A stretch of 64,000 bases of DNA, taken from positions 90,422 through 154,421 of the forward strand of contig ML133448.1 in NCBI GenBank assembly GCA_003864495.1, read 5' to 3'. This document shows positions 47,501 through 59,492 of this stretch, in pieces. Every line of letters starts with the position of its first letter. The first letter of the stretch is position 1. The notes under the pieces were generated by a model. It was not told where the DNA came from. It saw only the letters and a list, made by a program, of their open reading frames with translations, and searched no databases. The position numbers were made by a program, and so were the translations under genes. Source of the DNA: Nemopilema nomurai (taxonomy: Eukaryota; Cnidaria; Scyphozoa; Rhizostomeae; Rhizostomatidae).

Positions 47501-50500
47501 GATAATTCAATGTCAATTCAGTTGTCTTGCACAGGGCCAGAGCGTGAAGATGAATTCCGATCTTCACTACATTGTGAATGACCTCAACAGAGCTTTGACT
47601 CACGCTTCGGACGCAACTTCGATTTAACTTCCAACCGACCATCAAGGACGTCGTATCCGAGCGAATGCGCTCCTCGCGACTATTCTTCACAAGGGTGTTC
47701 CACACACACAGCTTGCCTTCTTCGATGAAGAGCCTGTAACCACGTGACCTCTTCAGTCACGCAAATGCACGTGACTTTGTCAGTGTGTGCGTGAAGGTTG
47801 CGGTCTTCCGTGAAATTGTGCGCATCCAAAATGAAGACCTTCCCGTCTTTGTCTCCAATCAAACTTTGTTTCCAATTGGCATGATCGTACTGGCTTTGAG
47901 GTCACTCCAAATTGAAATAGTGGCACTTAAGCGTATCTGTCTCCCAAGCATAAAGTGCCCCTGCTTGCCTTCCGAAGGCCAGATTCTTTTTCGGACACTG
48001 TCGAGTAGCATTCCATTGGAATCGGCAACCCTATGTCATCAATACGTTGCAGCTTTTTGATGACGTCACCTGATCTGCCATCCACAACAAACAGCCCATC
48101 CAGTGAGCCACACCAAATCTTCTCTCCGTGAATCATGATTTTCGACAACGTCTTCGTGCGGGTACAAGAGAAATCTCCTGCCGCACCTCCATACTCTCGG
48201 GATCCCACCTGATGATTTGCCCGCAAAAACTCGCACTCCACACGCGTCGTACTCTCCTCTGTGTTTCGTAAATCAATGTCCGATAAAATCAGTGTGTTGT
48301 TGCAGCTGTTGCTCGGCCTTCCTGTAGTAGTATTGATGACGTAGATGACGTGTCGAAGGAACCCGCCCAAAACATTCCGATTCAACACAGGCACCAGGCA
48401 GCTTATTCGTGGCTCGCATACCTGAAGGCAGAAAGTAGAGTCGTGAGCCTGAAGTACAAAATGCACCTCCGGAGCGTTTCTGTCGTTGATCCTGCATCAA
48501 CATGACACCCGTATCCCAAGTTATCATAGAAATTCTTTAGTGGTGCCCATCAAGAGCATCATGTTTTTGGTAAGGTCAGGGCCACCGAGAGGAATTAGAA
48601 CCTGGGGCAACAAGGGCCCCTAGAAATTGAGATCCAGGACAAGTCCCCCTGCCCCCTCAGCGGCGCTGGATAGGGCAGTCAGTTTCTCCCGAACCACCTT
48701 CTAAATATTCAGTTTGTTTTTCCCCAGTCTAGTTTTCTAAATGGATTGATAGTTTTCGCCCTGTTTCTACCCATACCTCCAACTAATAGCTCCTTGCACC
48801 CTTGCGCTACAAATACATAATTCAACCTCTTGAGATTTTAGCCTCCTAGTTCGGCAGAATAAATTCCAGCCCTGAGCTATTTCACTTTTCCTTAGGTTTT
48901 ACATACTAGTCTAGATACTGGTACAAGTTCAAACCTTAGCTCCGAAACAATTGTCCATTCCTCAATTTCATAAACGATTATAGTGCCTGATCCAAGGCCA
49001 CACCATATTGTTTCGGCCTCGTCTTGGGTTGTTCTAGAAACGTAGGTTAAGCTGGTGACGGTTGTTCTTTTAGGTTCGCGGATACATGGGTCTAGCCTCC
49101 TTTCCAGTGACTCGCGGGTTTCGTCAGAAAGCTCTTCGTGATCTGCGTTGCGTTTCCGCGCGAAGCTGCAAACAGCGGCGGCCACCTTCTCCGCAACCCC
49201 CATCTGCACCAGCGCGTTCATTAGCGTGACATTGTTGGCCGCCTGGAAGACGACCTTCCTGTCTTTGAACGAAATGCGATCTCACTGGCACCCGCCATTT
49301 CGTTTAAAACTGTCACCCAAAAGTCTCTGTTGTCCTTCAGGCAGGCAAAAAACGTAGCTGACTTTGGCTCTAAAAGGATCAAACAAGACAGGTCGAAGCG
49401 AAAGGACGTTTGCCAAATTGCTTTAGCTAGAAGTCTTCGTAAGTGGGAGGAATGTGAAAATTAGAAATAAACAAAGTCGAAATTGAAAGAAGCGAACAAT
49501 CAGAAACGGTTATTTCAGGCTGAAGTCAGATATAAAAACTGACATCACCAATAGTTTATAATGATTATGTCGGGCATAAAACGAAAAAAAAAGTAAACTG
49601 TGGCTTTACATTGCAATACTAGTGTGCCCTAAACAAGTTTATTAAAAAACTCACCTTTATTGACAACACGCAGAGCCGCAACGCCTGGCGGGAAAACAAC
49701 GTAGTGCTGATATCGCAACACCTCCTTCATTTCGTGCAACTTCATGATGAATATCGTATCGCGCACCCCATCACCCACAAAGAAAAGATTAGTTGTCGTG
49801 ACGAAGATTCTGCCCATGCCTCTTGTCGTGTTGATGAGCGGCGAAGAAATCACTAGTTCTTCATCTCCTATCAATCTCAGGCCAGGCAGCTCCAAGACCT
49901 CCAGTTCTCTTTTGATCTTTGTGAACGTGTTATACAGCTGTGCGAACTGGTCCGGCGTGACCTCTTTCGCTTTTTTGTGAGTCAGGGCGGCAAACAGCCG
50001 CTCTGCTGTTTCACTACTGAAAACAATTTGTAGGCCCCGAGTTAGCTTCTCGAACTCTTTGTCATTTAACGGAGAGGACGGCAGCTTTCGCAATGGGCGC
50101 CCGGAGGATTGCTCCTCCGTCTTCTTTTTGAAAATCCTAAGCGTAGCAGCACGCATATAAAAGTCTTGCTGCTTGAGGGATTCCTCTGCGGAGGGGTCCA
50201 GATCAGCAACAACCGTTTGGACATAGGCGCTGGGAAAAAGCTCTTGGTTGGCGGAGTAGAGGGCGTGAAAGTCTTTTAGGCCATCGATCAGTTGGTTGCT
50301 AGCCAAGTGAAGCATGCCCCGAAGGTACAGATACGATGCTTTCAATGCAATACCTTTTTTATTTTCAACCTCGCTAGAAAGTTTCTTAATGCACTTTCCG
50401 AAATACTTTCCATTGTGAATGCCTTCTTTCAAGAACTTTGGCTGTTTGAAGAAAGTCTTCGGCATGAGTTCGCCTCCGCTGCGCGAGTGTGTGGTTTTCA

Positions 50501-53500
50501 GTGCACTGCGCATCAGATTTGTTGTGCTTCGTTTCCTTGTGAGTGAGTTGCTGGTGTTGACAACTTTTTCTGCAAGAACTGCAAACGTATCGCGCTGGCT
50601 TGGGATTTTCAAGCCTATCGTCTATAAACCGCTCGAATGCATCGGACGCAGAAACCTGCCTAAAAAACAGCTCATCTTGCTCCAGTCTTGCTTTCAGAAA
50701 CCCTTCTTTATCGAATATCTTCTGTCCTACTCTTGTGAAAAGAGACACCTCCGCAAACAGACTCACCATCATTTCCAGACATGCATCTCTAATGTTTTGC
50801 CTGAACTCTCTATAAACCTATCCTTATGTAGTTTAGCCTCGATTACGTCATAGAAGGTTGGAATCTTAATGCACTCGATGTCATATAGGTACTTCATTAA
50901 ACGAAGGCGTACAGAAAATGATTGTGGATGTTATCCGGCATTAATACTATCTTTTCCTTGGGGCTTTCCTCCACGATGCCTCTGTCAAGATCGACGACGA
51001 CGATACTGGGGATTTCCTCCATCCGAATCACCTGCTTGATGTGGTTCCGCAGGCGGCTGTGACAGCCCATGATGAAAGGACCAGGTGCCTCGATCAGGTC
51101 AGCCAGCTTATGGGGCAGTACCGGGACATAGGTCCGCCGCCACTTGAAAGGCTCGATGAAGGTGAAGAAGCTTTCGATGACAATTGGAATCAGGGCCTGG
51201 TTTCCGAAGATAAAGATCATGCGCTGCTCTGTCAGGATGCAAGATATGACCTTGATGATTTCCGAAAACGGCAACAGCAACAACGGGAGTTGTAGGTCAA
51301 GATCCACCACTGACTCTTCACTCTTGTCAGCTGATGGCACAAAGATGGTGTTCTTGAAAAGCTCCACTTCGATGGACAGGTTGCCGGGGGGTGGTGCCAT
51401 GATGCCTGCTACATGAGAGGTGAATTTCATAATGGTCGGCCAAACGAAGACCTTCGTACGCAATTTGGCCAGCAGCGAAGACAAAAGGTCCTTCATCGTG
51501 TTGAAGTACGGCCATTTTGAAACCAAGCACACACAAAACGGTATGTGCAAACTGCCTGTAGATTTATTGTCCGTCTCCAGAACCAGGTCAAAAGCATTCG
51601 AAAGCTGGGTTACCTCCGTGGCACCAAATTTCCTTGTCATTACTAGCCCACAGCAGTATGTACGACCCCCGTCCATGTTAGTTAAAACAAGGTAATGCAT
51701 ATGCGGTTCTTGGGCAGTCTTATAGGCGAAGCCACCATCAGGGAAACAAAACGGGGGCAAACTCTGTACAACCTCTGCTGAAAAAGGCATTGCAGTTGGT
51801 GCATATGACATCGATCGTCGCAATTTCCTTCCATGGCCTTCGGGTGCGTTTGAAGCGACGCATGGGCATATCACGTTGGATTCGGAATAGTAATCACCAC
51901 CTAGTGGAAATCATCAACATTCATCATGGAAGACAAGCTGACCGATCACAAAAAGAGGTTGATGTTGCTTAGATTAAGAACACTAAATATGGTAAACGTC
52001 CAGGTATAAGCAGCTTTTCTCCTCTGCCTTGCCAACAAAGTTTCAATTCTAAGAATGGCCTATGTGTGTTGTGCGGATTGCATTACAAAAAAGCAAAAGT
52101 GATTACGTGAACAGAGAGAAGAAGAAAGGTTAAGCGAAATTTGAGGATTCTCCAAACTTCTTGGAGGACCGAATCTTGCACTTCGCGGCAACTGAAATGA
52201 CGCGCAAGACTTTTGTACATAAGTTTATCAATGAGTAATTGATAAGAAGCAAGAAATTAACAGGTTTTATTCATGATTAAGTTCTACAGTTACACGATGT
52301 TTATTAAACGGCCACGTGACACAATTCAAACCACGTGACATAATGTAGCAGCCAAACAATTGAAGAAAGGCCTTTTTATGAGGTATGCCTTCTTAATACC
52401 AAGATAAACAATGCCATCAAATTTTAACTTCTCTGTCCGATCCACTAACTTTCATGGAGCAGAAAATGTTTACCTAAAGCACACAACGATTGGGCAATAT
52501 GACATAGTATTTTTCATTACTCTTTAATACCTCAATTTTCTCAGTAAGAGACAAAGGACACATTTCATGCAAATGTTCTTGCAAGCAGTTACTCTGCATG
52601 GTTATAGGTATGAGAAAACTCCCAGAGCAACGTAAAAAACAAAAACAGTGTAGTAAAGGTTAAATATCACTTGTGTGCCTACTAGGCTCACTAGGACAAG
52701 CAAAATGGTGAAAAATCAATTCAATGATAGAAAAACTCAGACTTGATAGAAACTCATAGGCCACATTAAACCACACCGAAAGTGTATCACAAAACCACAC
52801 AATTCATCTCTACTAAATGTTACATTTCATTCCTGTCATCGTTAGCATATGTTGTAATCACTAAAAGCCCAGGTTGTTGGCTTGAACCCAGTCCTTTCTA
52901 TCAGCTCTAGCATTGACAGCACCTTCCATTATTTTGGCAAGTTCACTTTGTTTTTAAACAGATCTCTTGGGTTGTTATGAAGGAGAAAACATCAATTCAT
53001 GCTCTCTCTAGCTTTAGAGTCTTGTCTCTGCAACAGCAGGTGCTAAGCAACTTCATCAAACACATGTGAGAGGTGAATCAAAGGACCACCCAACCTTGGT
53101 CTACCTCACAATACTGATTGGTGAGCCAAGATGCACCAAGAGCTGTTTCTCAATTTAAGTAAAAGTTGTTAAATTTTCTCCACTTCTACACATAAAGTTG
53201 GAATCATACTATCTAGCAGTTATTGCTCTGTTGCTATTCACGACTGTCTTCCTTGCATATGCATTGTAGCAGAAATGAGAAAACAAGCTGATTGATTGTG
53301 AGAGGCTTAAAAGCAATTGCAAATCATATCAATAAGTCATTTTTAAACATACCTGAAAGTTGTTCTTGCTGGCATGGGAAAAATGCTGTAGAACCAGTAA
53401 GAACACCAAGAACATTCAGTTGAAATGGGCCTAGTACATCAGAATTATTGAAACAATCTTGATCTCCCCTACTTATATTGGGTAAAGGTAGCAGTCCTGT

Positions 53501-53563
53501 TTGCTCGTCCATACCAACCACAACACAAGCATCCACCAATCTGTTGTAAAGGGTTCCTGCCAT
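47490..53563 (-). CDS. DENND3: DENND3-like Rab GEF: DENN, PH-like and WD40 domains; frame breaks
   Basis: Seen: exon 1 53563-53353 (ATG at 53563, MAGTLYNRLVDACVVVG), exon 2 51900-49655, exon 3 49369-48907, exon 4 from 48421 down. Phases match (1, 1, 0). Domains: DENN (PPFCFPDGG, LPLLLLPFSEIIKVI, APGPFIMGCHSRL, SIVVVDLDRG), linker with YLYLRGMLHL, a PH/GRAM-like segment (GRIFVTTTNLFFVGDG), then WD40 blades (ETIWCGLGSGTIIVYE, VWSASFCGQIIRWDPE, KIWCGSLDGLFVVDG, IGDKDGKVFILDA, GKLCVWNT). Known: DENND3 activates Rab12 in endosome/autophagy traffic. Odd: apparent 1-base losses near 50900, 50805 and 49275, a 1-base gain or 2-base loss near 50605, and at least five further breaks between 48380 and 48150. 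Exon borders below 48100 and the exact stop are uncertain. Consensus errors seem likelier than a pseudogene because every blade motif is preserved. Confidence 0.8.
52312..52340. promoter_or_regulatory. Paired CCACGTGACA E-box/CLEAR-like motifs
   Basis: Two identical CCACGTGACA motifs start 19 bp apart in intron 1 of the DENND3-like gene. The CACGTGAC core is bound by bHLH-zip factors such as the TFEB/MITF group. A regulatory role is inferred from spacing and repetition only. Confidence 0.3.
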
Positions 53564-53618
53564 TTTATTTGCTGACCTAAAAGAATACGTCACCTTTATG
53601 ATTACAAAATCAACACTT

Positions 53619-53846
53619 GGTCATTCCATGCCAAGTCATCCAGATTTTAATCAGGTCCCACATGCACCATCTCAGATTTAACTCTTTAAAAATGTTTGTT
53701 GATATAAGATAGGAACTCCCTGAAAATTCTAGCTTGATATCTAAAACCATTCCAAAGATATGGCCCTGTAAAGTTTTCAAAGTCCATTCTGACACCAACT
53801 TTTTTTAGAGGAAAGTTGGGACCCCTGGTCCACTTGGCATGGAATG
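53619..53846. repeat. Inverted repeat upstream of DENND3-like exon 1
   Basis: CATTCCATGCCAAGT (about 53622-53636) and ACTTGGCATGGAATG (53832-53846) form perfect 15-bp arms about 195 bp apart. It is probably a small transposon remnant; no target duplication was found. Confidence 0.55.
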
Positions 53847-53888
53847 GCCCCACTGTAAAAGGGACAACATGGTGCATACTTAAGTGAA

Positions 53889-54634
53889 ACTTGCTACCAT
53901 ATTCTAATGCAATTCTGAAATCTTCCATTAACACTTGCTACCATATTCTAATGCAATTCTGAAATCTTCCAATAGCACTTGCTATCATATTCTAATGCAA
54001 TTCTGAAATCTTCATAACACTTGCTACCATATTCTAATGCAATTCTGAATCTTCCATTAACACTTGCTATCATATTCTAATGCAATTCTGAAATCTTCCA
54101 ATAGCACTTGCTATCATATTCTAATGCAATTCTGAAATCTTCCATTAACACTTGCTATCATATTCTAATGCAATTCTGAAATCTTCCAATAGCACTTGCT
54201 ACCATATTCTAATGCAATTCTGAAATCTTCCAAAAGCACTTGCTACCATATTCTAATGCAATTCTGAAATCTTCCAATAGCACTTGCTACCATATTCTAA
54301 TGCAATTCTGAAATCTTCCAATAGCACTTGCTATCATATTCTAATGCAATTCTGATATCTTCCATTAACACTTGCTATCATATCCTAATGCAATTCTGAA
54401 ATCTTCCATTAACACTTGCTATCATATCCTAATGCAGTTCTGAAATCTTCCATTAACACTTGCTATCATATCCTAATGCAATTCTGAAATCTTCCAATAG
54501 CACTTGCTATCATATTCTAATGCAATTCTGAAATCTGCCAATAGCACTTGCTACCATATTCTAATGCAATTCTGATATCTTCCATTAACACTTGCTATCA
54601 CATTGTAATGCAATTCTGATATCTTCCATTAACA
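53889..54634. repeat. 44-bp tandem array, about 17 copies
   Basis: Units of 44 bp such as CTTGCTACCATATTCTAATG followed by CAATTCTGAAATCTTCCA and a variable ATAG/TTAACA tail. Two tail types (AATAGCA and ATTAACA) are interspersed. The array starts within 330 bp of the DENND3-like start codon. Confidence 0.95.
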
Positions 54635-55754
54635 ATGGACTTGTTGGCTCTCTCAAAGCAGAATAGGAGACTTTTGAAAGTTGTCTATCAAAAGCAGTTT
54701 GGTGCAGCTCAATGGAAAATTTAATCCTTCTATTTTTTGAAGACATCTTGTTTTGCGCTTGCCTATTTATTAGATTTCACTAGCTGGCAGTTTGCTTGCA
54801 TCACATTAAGATAAAGGAGAAGCAAGAGTTTGTAGGATACACACTTCAAAAAAGTTAAGGCTGTCATTTTATTTAAGTAATACTTCACTGTTTCTGGACC
54901 TGCTGCCAAGAGTAAAGTATTGATGTTGGATTTGACTTCGACTTATGCTGAAATGCTAGATGTCAACCGAGCCGTTTTAAAAGAACTATTAATTGATGAG
55001 ATAAAGTTTGAAGTTTCAAAAAGGTAGGTTACTGTATTGTGATTTATAAATGTTTTGAGTGAATTTAGGCCGTTGATACAGAGGGTAACGAATAAATAAG
55101 CATACCATTATTCAAAGGAGAGAAAACTAGCATACATAACCGTTGTGGAAATTTTAAAAAGATACCTGGTTTATACTGAGGGAGGCAATGGTGTCGGGTT
55201 AAACAGAGCTTCTCACGAGGTCAACGCCAAGCCAAACTTCCTTTGCTTGTTGCTGAAATGCCTTTGCCAATTCCTTCATCTGTTGTCTAAATGCATCCAT
55301 ACCTTTGAACTTGAACCTGCTTTGTGTTTCTATAATGGCAAGCTTCAGCGCGATAACTCAGGTATGTTCCTCTTCCCCAATTCATTTCACTTTTCGGGCG
55401 CGCCTGCAAGATTAGACAACTCAGTGTCCTCGCTTCCATCCCAGTTCCGCTTCCTGCCTCGAATTGCACTTCCCCGAAAAGATACGGGAAAATAACGGCC
55501 CTTTAACATCTCTTTTGCCCGTTTTAGAGGAAGAAGAGTTTCCGGCAAATCGGGTTTTCCTTTAAATGAAAATTAGCGATATGTGCGTTTTATTTAATAG
55601 AAACAAGTAACCCTTTTGAAATTAGTATATCGAATGTTATCATTTGCAAAAGCTACTCGATGCAAAAGATAAGCATCACCATCACAAGATATCTTCAATT
55701 ATCTTCATGTGTATCATGCAATTTGCTTTGTTCTATCCATAGTCACTGTTTAGT
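54635..55754. other. Spacer between the 44-bp array and the 174-bp satellite
   Basis: No gene recognised. A + strand frame at 55145-55495 is open for 116 codons but shows no domain or splice support. Confidence 0.3.
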
Positions 55755-57985
55755 TCATGGGGGTGAAATTCTCAACTTTACCCCCAGAATGTCAGAGGTA
55801 CAAATAACCTAGAGAAACATCTGTAGTAGGTTAATGCAAGATGTTTTGTGAAGTTTCAGCCAATTCTGCTCTTATTTGCAAAACTTATTCGAGTACAACG
55901 ACACATTTTTCCCTTTTTATAAGTCTTCAGTATGGGGGTCAAATTCTCAACTTTACCCCAGAATGTCAGAGGTACAAATAACCTCGAGAAACATCAGTAG
56001 TAGATTAATGCAAGATGTTTTGTGAAGTTTCAGCCAATTCTGCTCACATTTGCAAAACTTATTCGAGTACAACGACACATTTTTCCCTTTTTATAAGTCT
56101 TCAGTATGGGGGTCAAATTCTCAACTTTACCCCCAGAATGTCAGAGGTACAAATAACCTCGAGAAACATCAGTAGTAGATTAATGCAAGATGTTTTGTGA
56201 AGTTTCAGCCAATTCTGCTCTTATTTGCAAAACTTATTCGAGTACAACGACACATTTTTCCCTTTTTATAAGTCTTCAGTATGGGGTCAAATTCTCAACT
56301 TTACCCCAGAATGTCAGAGGTACAAATAACCTCGAGAAACATCAGTAGTAGATTAATGCAAGATGTTTTGTGAAGTTTCAGCCAATTCTGCTCACATTTG
56401 CAAAACTTATTCGAGTACAACGACACATTTTTCCCTTTTTATAAGTCTTCAGTATGGGGGTCAAATTCTCAACTTTACCCCAGAATGTCAGAGGTACAAA
56501 TAACCTCGAGAAACATCAGTAGTAGATTAATGCAAGATGTTTCGTGAAGTTTCAGCCAATTCTGCTCTTATTTGCAAAACTTATTCGAGTACAACGACCC
56601 ATTTTTGCCTTTTTATAAGTCTTCAGTATGGGAGTGAAATTCTCAACTTTACCCCCAGAATGTCAGAGGTACAAATAACCTCGAGAAACATCAGTAGTAG
56701 ATTAATGCAAGATGTTTCGTGAAGTTTCAGCCAATTCTGCTCTTATTTGCAAAACTTATTCGAGTACAACGACACATTTTTCCCTTTTTATAAGTCTTCA
56801 GTATGGGGGTCAAATTCTCAACTTTACCCCCAGAATGTCAGAGGTACAAATAACCTCGAGAAACATCAGTAGTAGATTAATGCAAGATGTTTTGTGAAGT
56901 TTCAGCCAATTCTGCTCTTATTTGCAAAACTTATTCGAGTACAACGACACATTTTTCCCTTTTTATAAGTCTTCAGTATGGGGGTCAAATTCTCAACTTT
57001 ACCCCAGAATGTCAGAGGTACAAATAACCTCGAGAAACATCAGTAGTAGATTAATGCAAGATGTTTTGTGAAGTTTCAGCCAATTCTGCTCTTATTTGCA
57101 AAACTTATTCGAGTACAACGACACATTTTTCCCTTTTTATAAGTCTTCAGTATGGGGGTCAAATTCTCAACTTTACCCCAGAATGTCAGAGGTACAAATA
57201 ACCTCGAGAAACATCAGTAGTAGATTAATGCAAGATGTTTTGTGAAGTTTCAGCCAATTCTGCTCACATTTGCAAAACTTATTCGAGTACAACGACACAT
57301 TTTTCCCTTTTTATAAGTCTTCAGTATGGGGGTCAAATTCTCAACTTTACCCCAGAATGTCAGAGGTACAAATAACCTCGAGAAACATCAGTAGTAGATT
57401 AATGCAAGATGTTTTGTGAAGTTTCAGCCAATTCTGCTCTTATTTGCAAAACTTATTCGAGTACAACGACACATTTTTCCCTTTTTATAAGTCTTCAGTA
57501 TGGGGGTCAAATTCTCAACTTTACCCCAGAATGTCAGAGGTACAAATAACCTCGAGAAACATCAGTAGTAGATTAATGCAAGATGTTTTGTGAAGTTTCA
57601 GCCAATTCTGCTCACATTTGCAAAACTTATTCGAGTACAACGACACATTTTTGCCTTTTTATAAGTCTTCAGTATGGGGGTCAAATTCTCAACTTTACCC
57701 CAGAATGTCAGAGGTACAAATAACCTCGAGAAACATCAGTAGTAGATTAATGCAAGATGTTTCGTGAAGTTTCAGCCAATTCTGCTCATATTTGCAAAAC
57801 TTATTCGAGTACAACGACACATTTTTGCCTTTTTATAAGGCTTCAGTATGGGGGTCAAATTCTCAACTTTACCCCAGAATGTCAGAGGTACAAATAACCT
57901 CGAGAACCATCTGTAGTAGGTTATTGCAAGGTGTTTTGTGAAGTTTCAGCCAATTCCGCTTACATTTGTAAAAGTTATTCGAGTA
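55755..57985. repeat. 174-bp satellite array, about 13 monomers
   Basis: Tandem monomers of 173-175 bp (start points of TATGGGGGTCAAATT at 55931, 56105, 56280 and 56453). Landmarks: CCAGAATGTCAGAGGTACAA, AAACATCAGTAGTAGATTAA, TCAGCCAATTCTGCTC. Monomers differ mainly in GCTCTTATTT versus GCTCACATTT and in C4 versus C5. Edge monomers (before 55920 and after 57890) share variants such as CATCTGTAGTAGGTTA that the core lacks. Repeated 61-codon frames inside are by-products. Confidence 0.95.
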
Positions 57986-58899
57986 CAAAAAGCCGAATTT
58001 TGGACTGTTTTTCTCTTCGAATGTGTACGCGGAGTGGTGTGTTGATTTTGATTTATTTCTCTGGAAATTGTTTGGTAAATTAAAAAATATTTCAGGTGAG
58101 TATGGCTTAATAATTTATCGATATGTTTTCTTTGGAGGTTTCACTTACATTGCGTTGTTTCTCTGGAGAAAGACTTTTTGCTTCGAATGTGCGTCAAGCT
58201 TTGCGAATGTCTATTTTTGGGCCTAAGTGATTCCTCTGTCACATTCGAGGTGTGTTCTGAAAACCGAGCGACTTTCCTCAGATTTCACAGCAAGTCAAAC
58301 AAGGCTCAATAGTGTGGCTTTAATTTTCTGTAAATGGTTATTCTATCACAAGACTAGTTTTGCTACACCGAGCCAAAATTCTCCGAATGTGTAAACGAGA
58401 ACGCGAATGTCTACTCGAATGTCTAAACGAATGTCGCATTCTAAATTGCGGACTGAGCCAACTGCCAGACCTTCTCGCTTACGAGGCACACGCATTTGAT
58501 TCAGTCGGACGTTGCAGGTCCTCTGTTCGTAATACCAGTAATACGGACGAAAATTCGTCGAAGTAGTTGTATACAGCGTTAGTTAAGTGTGTTAACACGA
58601 GAGCGTGACACATTTGAAGTTATATCTAAGTTATGGATAATAGATTCTCCAAAATAGATAATGGATTCTTCAAAAAGTGTTGCCCTAAGGTGGAGTCTGT
58701 TAAATACACAATGAACAATGAATAGCAGATGCTACAGAACACAAAGGCTGAGCATTTTCAGATATTCTTTGTATCAAAACGAATTTGCACCAAGAACGAA
58801 ATAATTACATCAAATAATTAATGCTGACATATGAAAACGAATATCTTAAATAAATTCTAAAGACAGAACATCAATGTGATGAGTTCAATCACTAACTAA
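57986..58899. other. Spacer, no gene recognised
   Basis: Short open frames only. Several CGAATGTCTA/CGAATGTGTA motifs at 58018-58440 recur loosely. Confidence 0.3.
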
Positions 58900-59489
58900 A
58901 GCTCAATTCACACTGGACGCGTCGTGGTGCGGCGCGTCACCTAGCGTTATAAAACGTCACTCGATTTTGATGCTTTCACAACACAATGTCTGCCTATCAC
59001 AAAGACAGCCTTGTTGTTCTTGTAACACAAAACAAAGCCAGAGCTTAAAGTTTCCTTGAAAAATGAGGAAACAACTATTTTGGTTGCTCTTTGGCGTTTT
59101 GTATCGTCGATTAATTCCCTTTCACTCCATCAACAGTTTCATACAACAAGCTTTCCTCTGAAAGTCGGAAAATGTGTCCTCGGGAAATGTGCCTTTTGAA
59201 GAAACCCATTCATTAAGGTGCTACCTACGTCCCCGTACTTAAGCGATGTTTAAAAACTACAGGGCTCTGAGGTTCCGGTTATGAAAGGATGGCACGATGG
59301 CTCAATTCCCCAAGTTTTCTATTGTTCTGAAGCGTCAGCACGCGGCAAAGTTGAATTTATTTAACTTTGACGCATCGTGACGCTAGGCTGGAAAAACGCG
59401 ATGCGTGGGCATAGCGTCAAATTAATCCCACCATATTTGGTCAGCGTCATGACGCGCCGCGCCGTGACGCGTCCAGTGTGAATTCAGCT
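58900..59489. mobile_element. Harbinger-type MITE, 590 bp
   Basis: Ends AGCTCAATTCACACTGGACG (58900) and the reverse complement (one mismatch) ending at 59489; inner CGCGTC/GACGCG and GCGCGTCA/TGACGCGC also pair. TAA flanks both sides (58897-58899 and 59490-59492), a TWA target duplication typical of PIF/Harbinger. No coding capacity was recognised. Confidence 0.8.
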
Positions 59490-59492
59490 TAA

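Noticed and set aside
55145..55495. 116-codon + strand frame
   Set aside because: No recognisable family; lies in a spacer between repeat arrays.
56015..56897. Repeated 61-codon + strand frames
   Set aside because: They recur once per 174-bp monomer and are by-products of the satellite.
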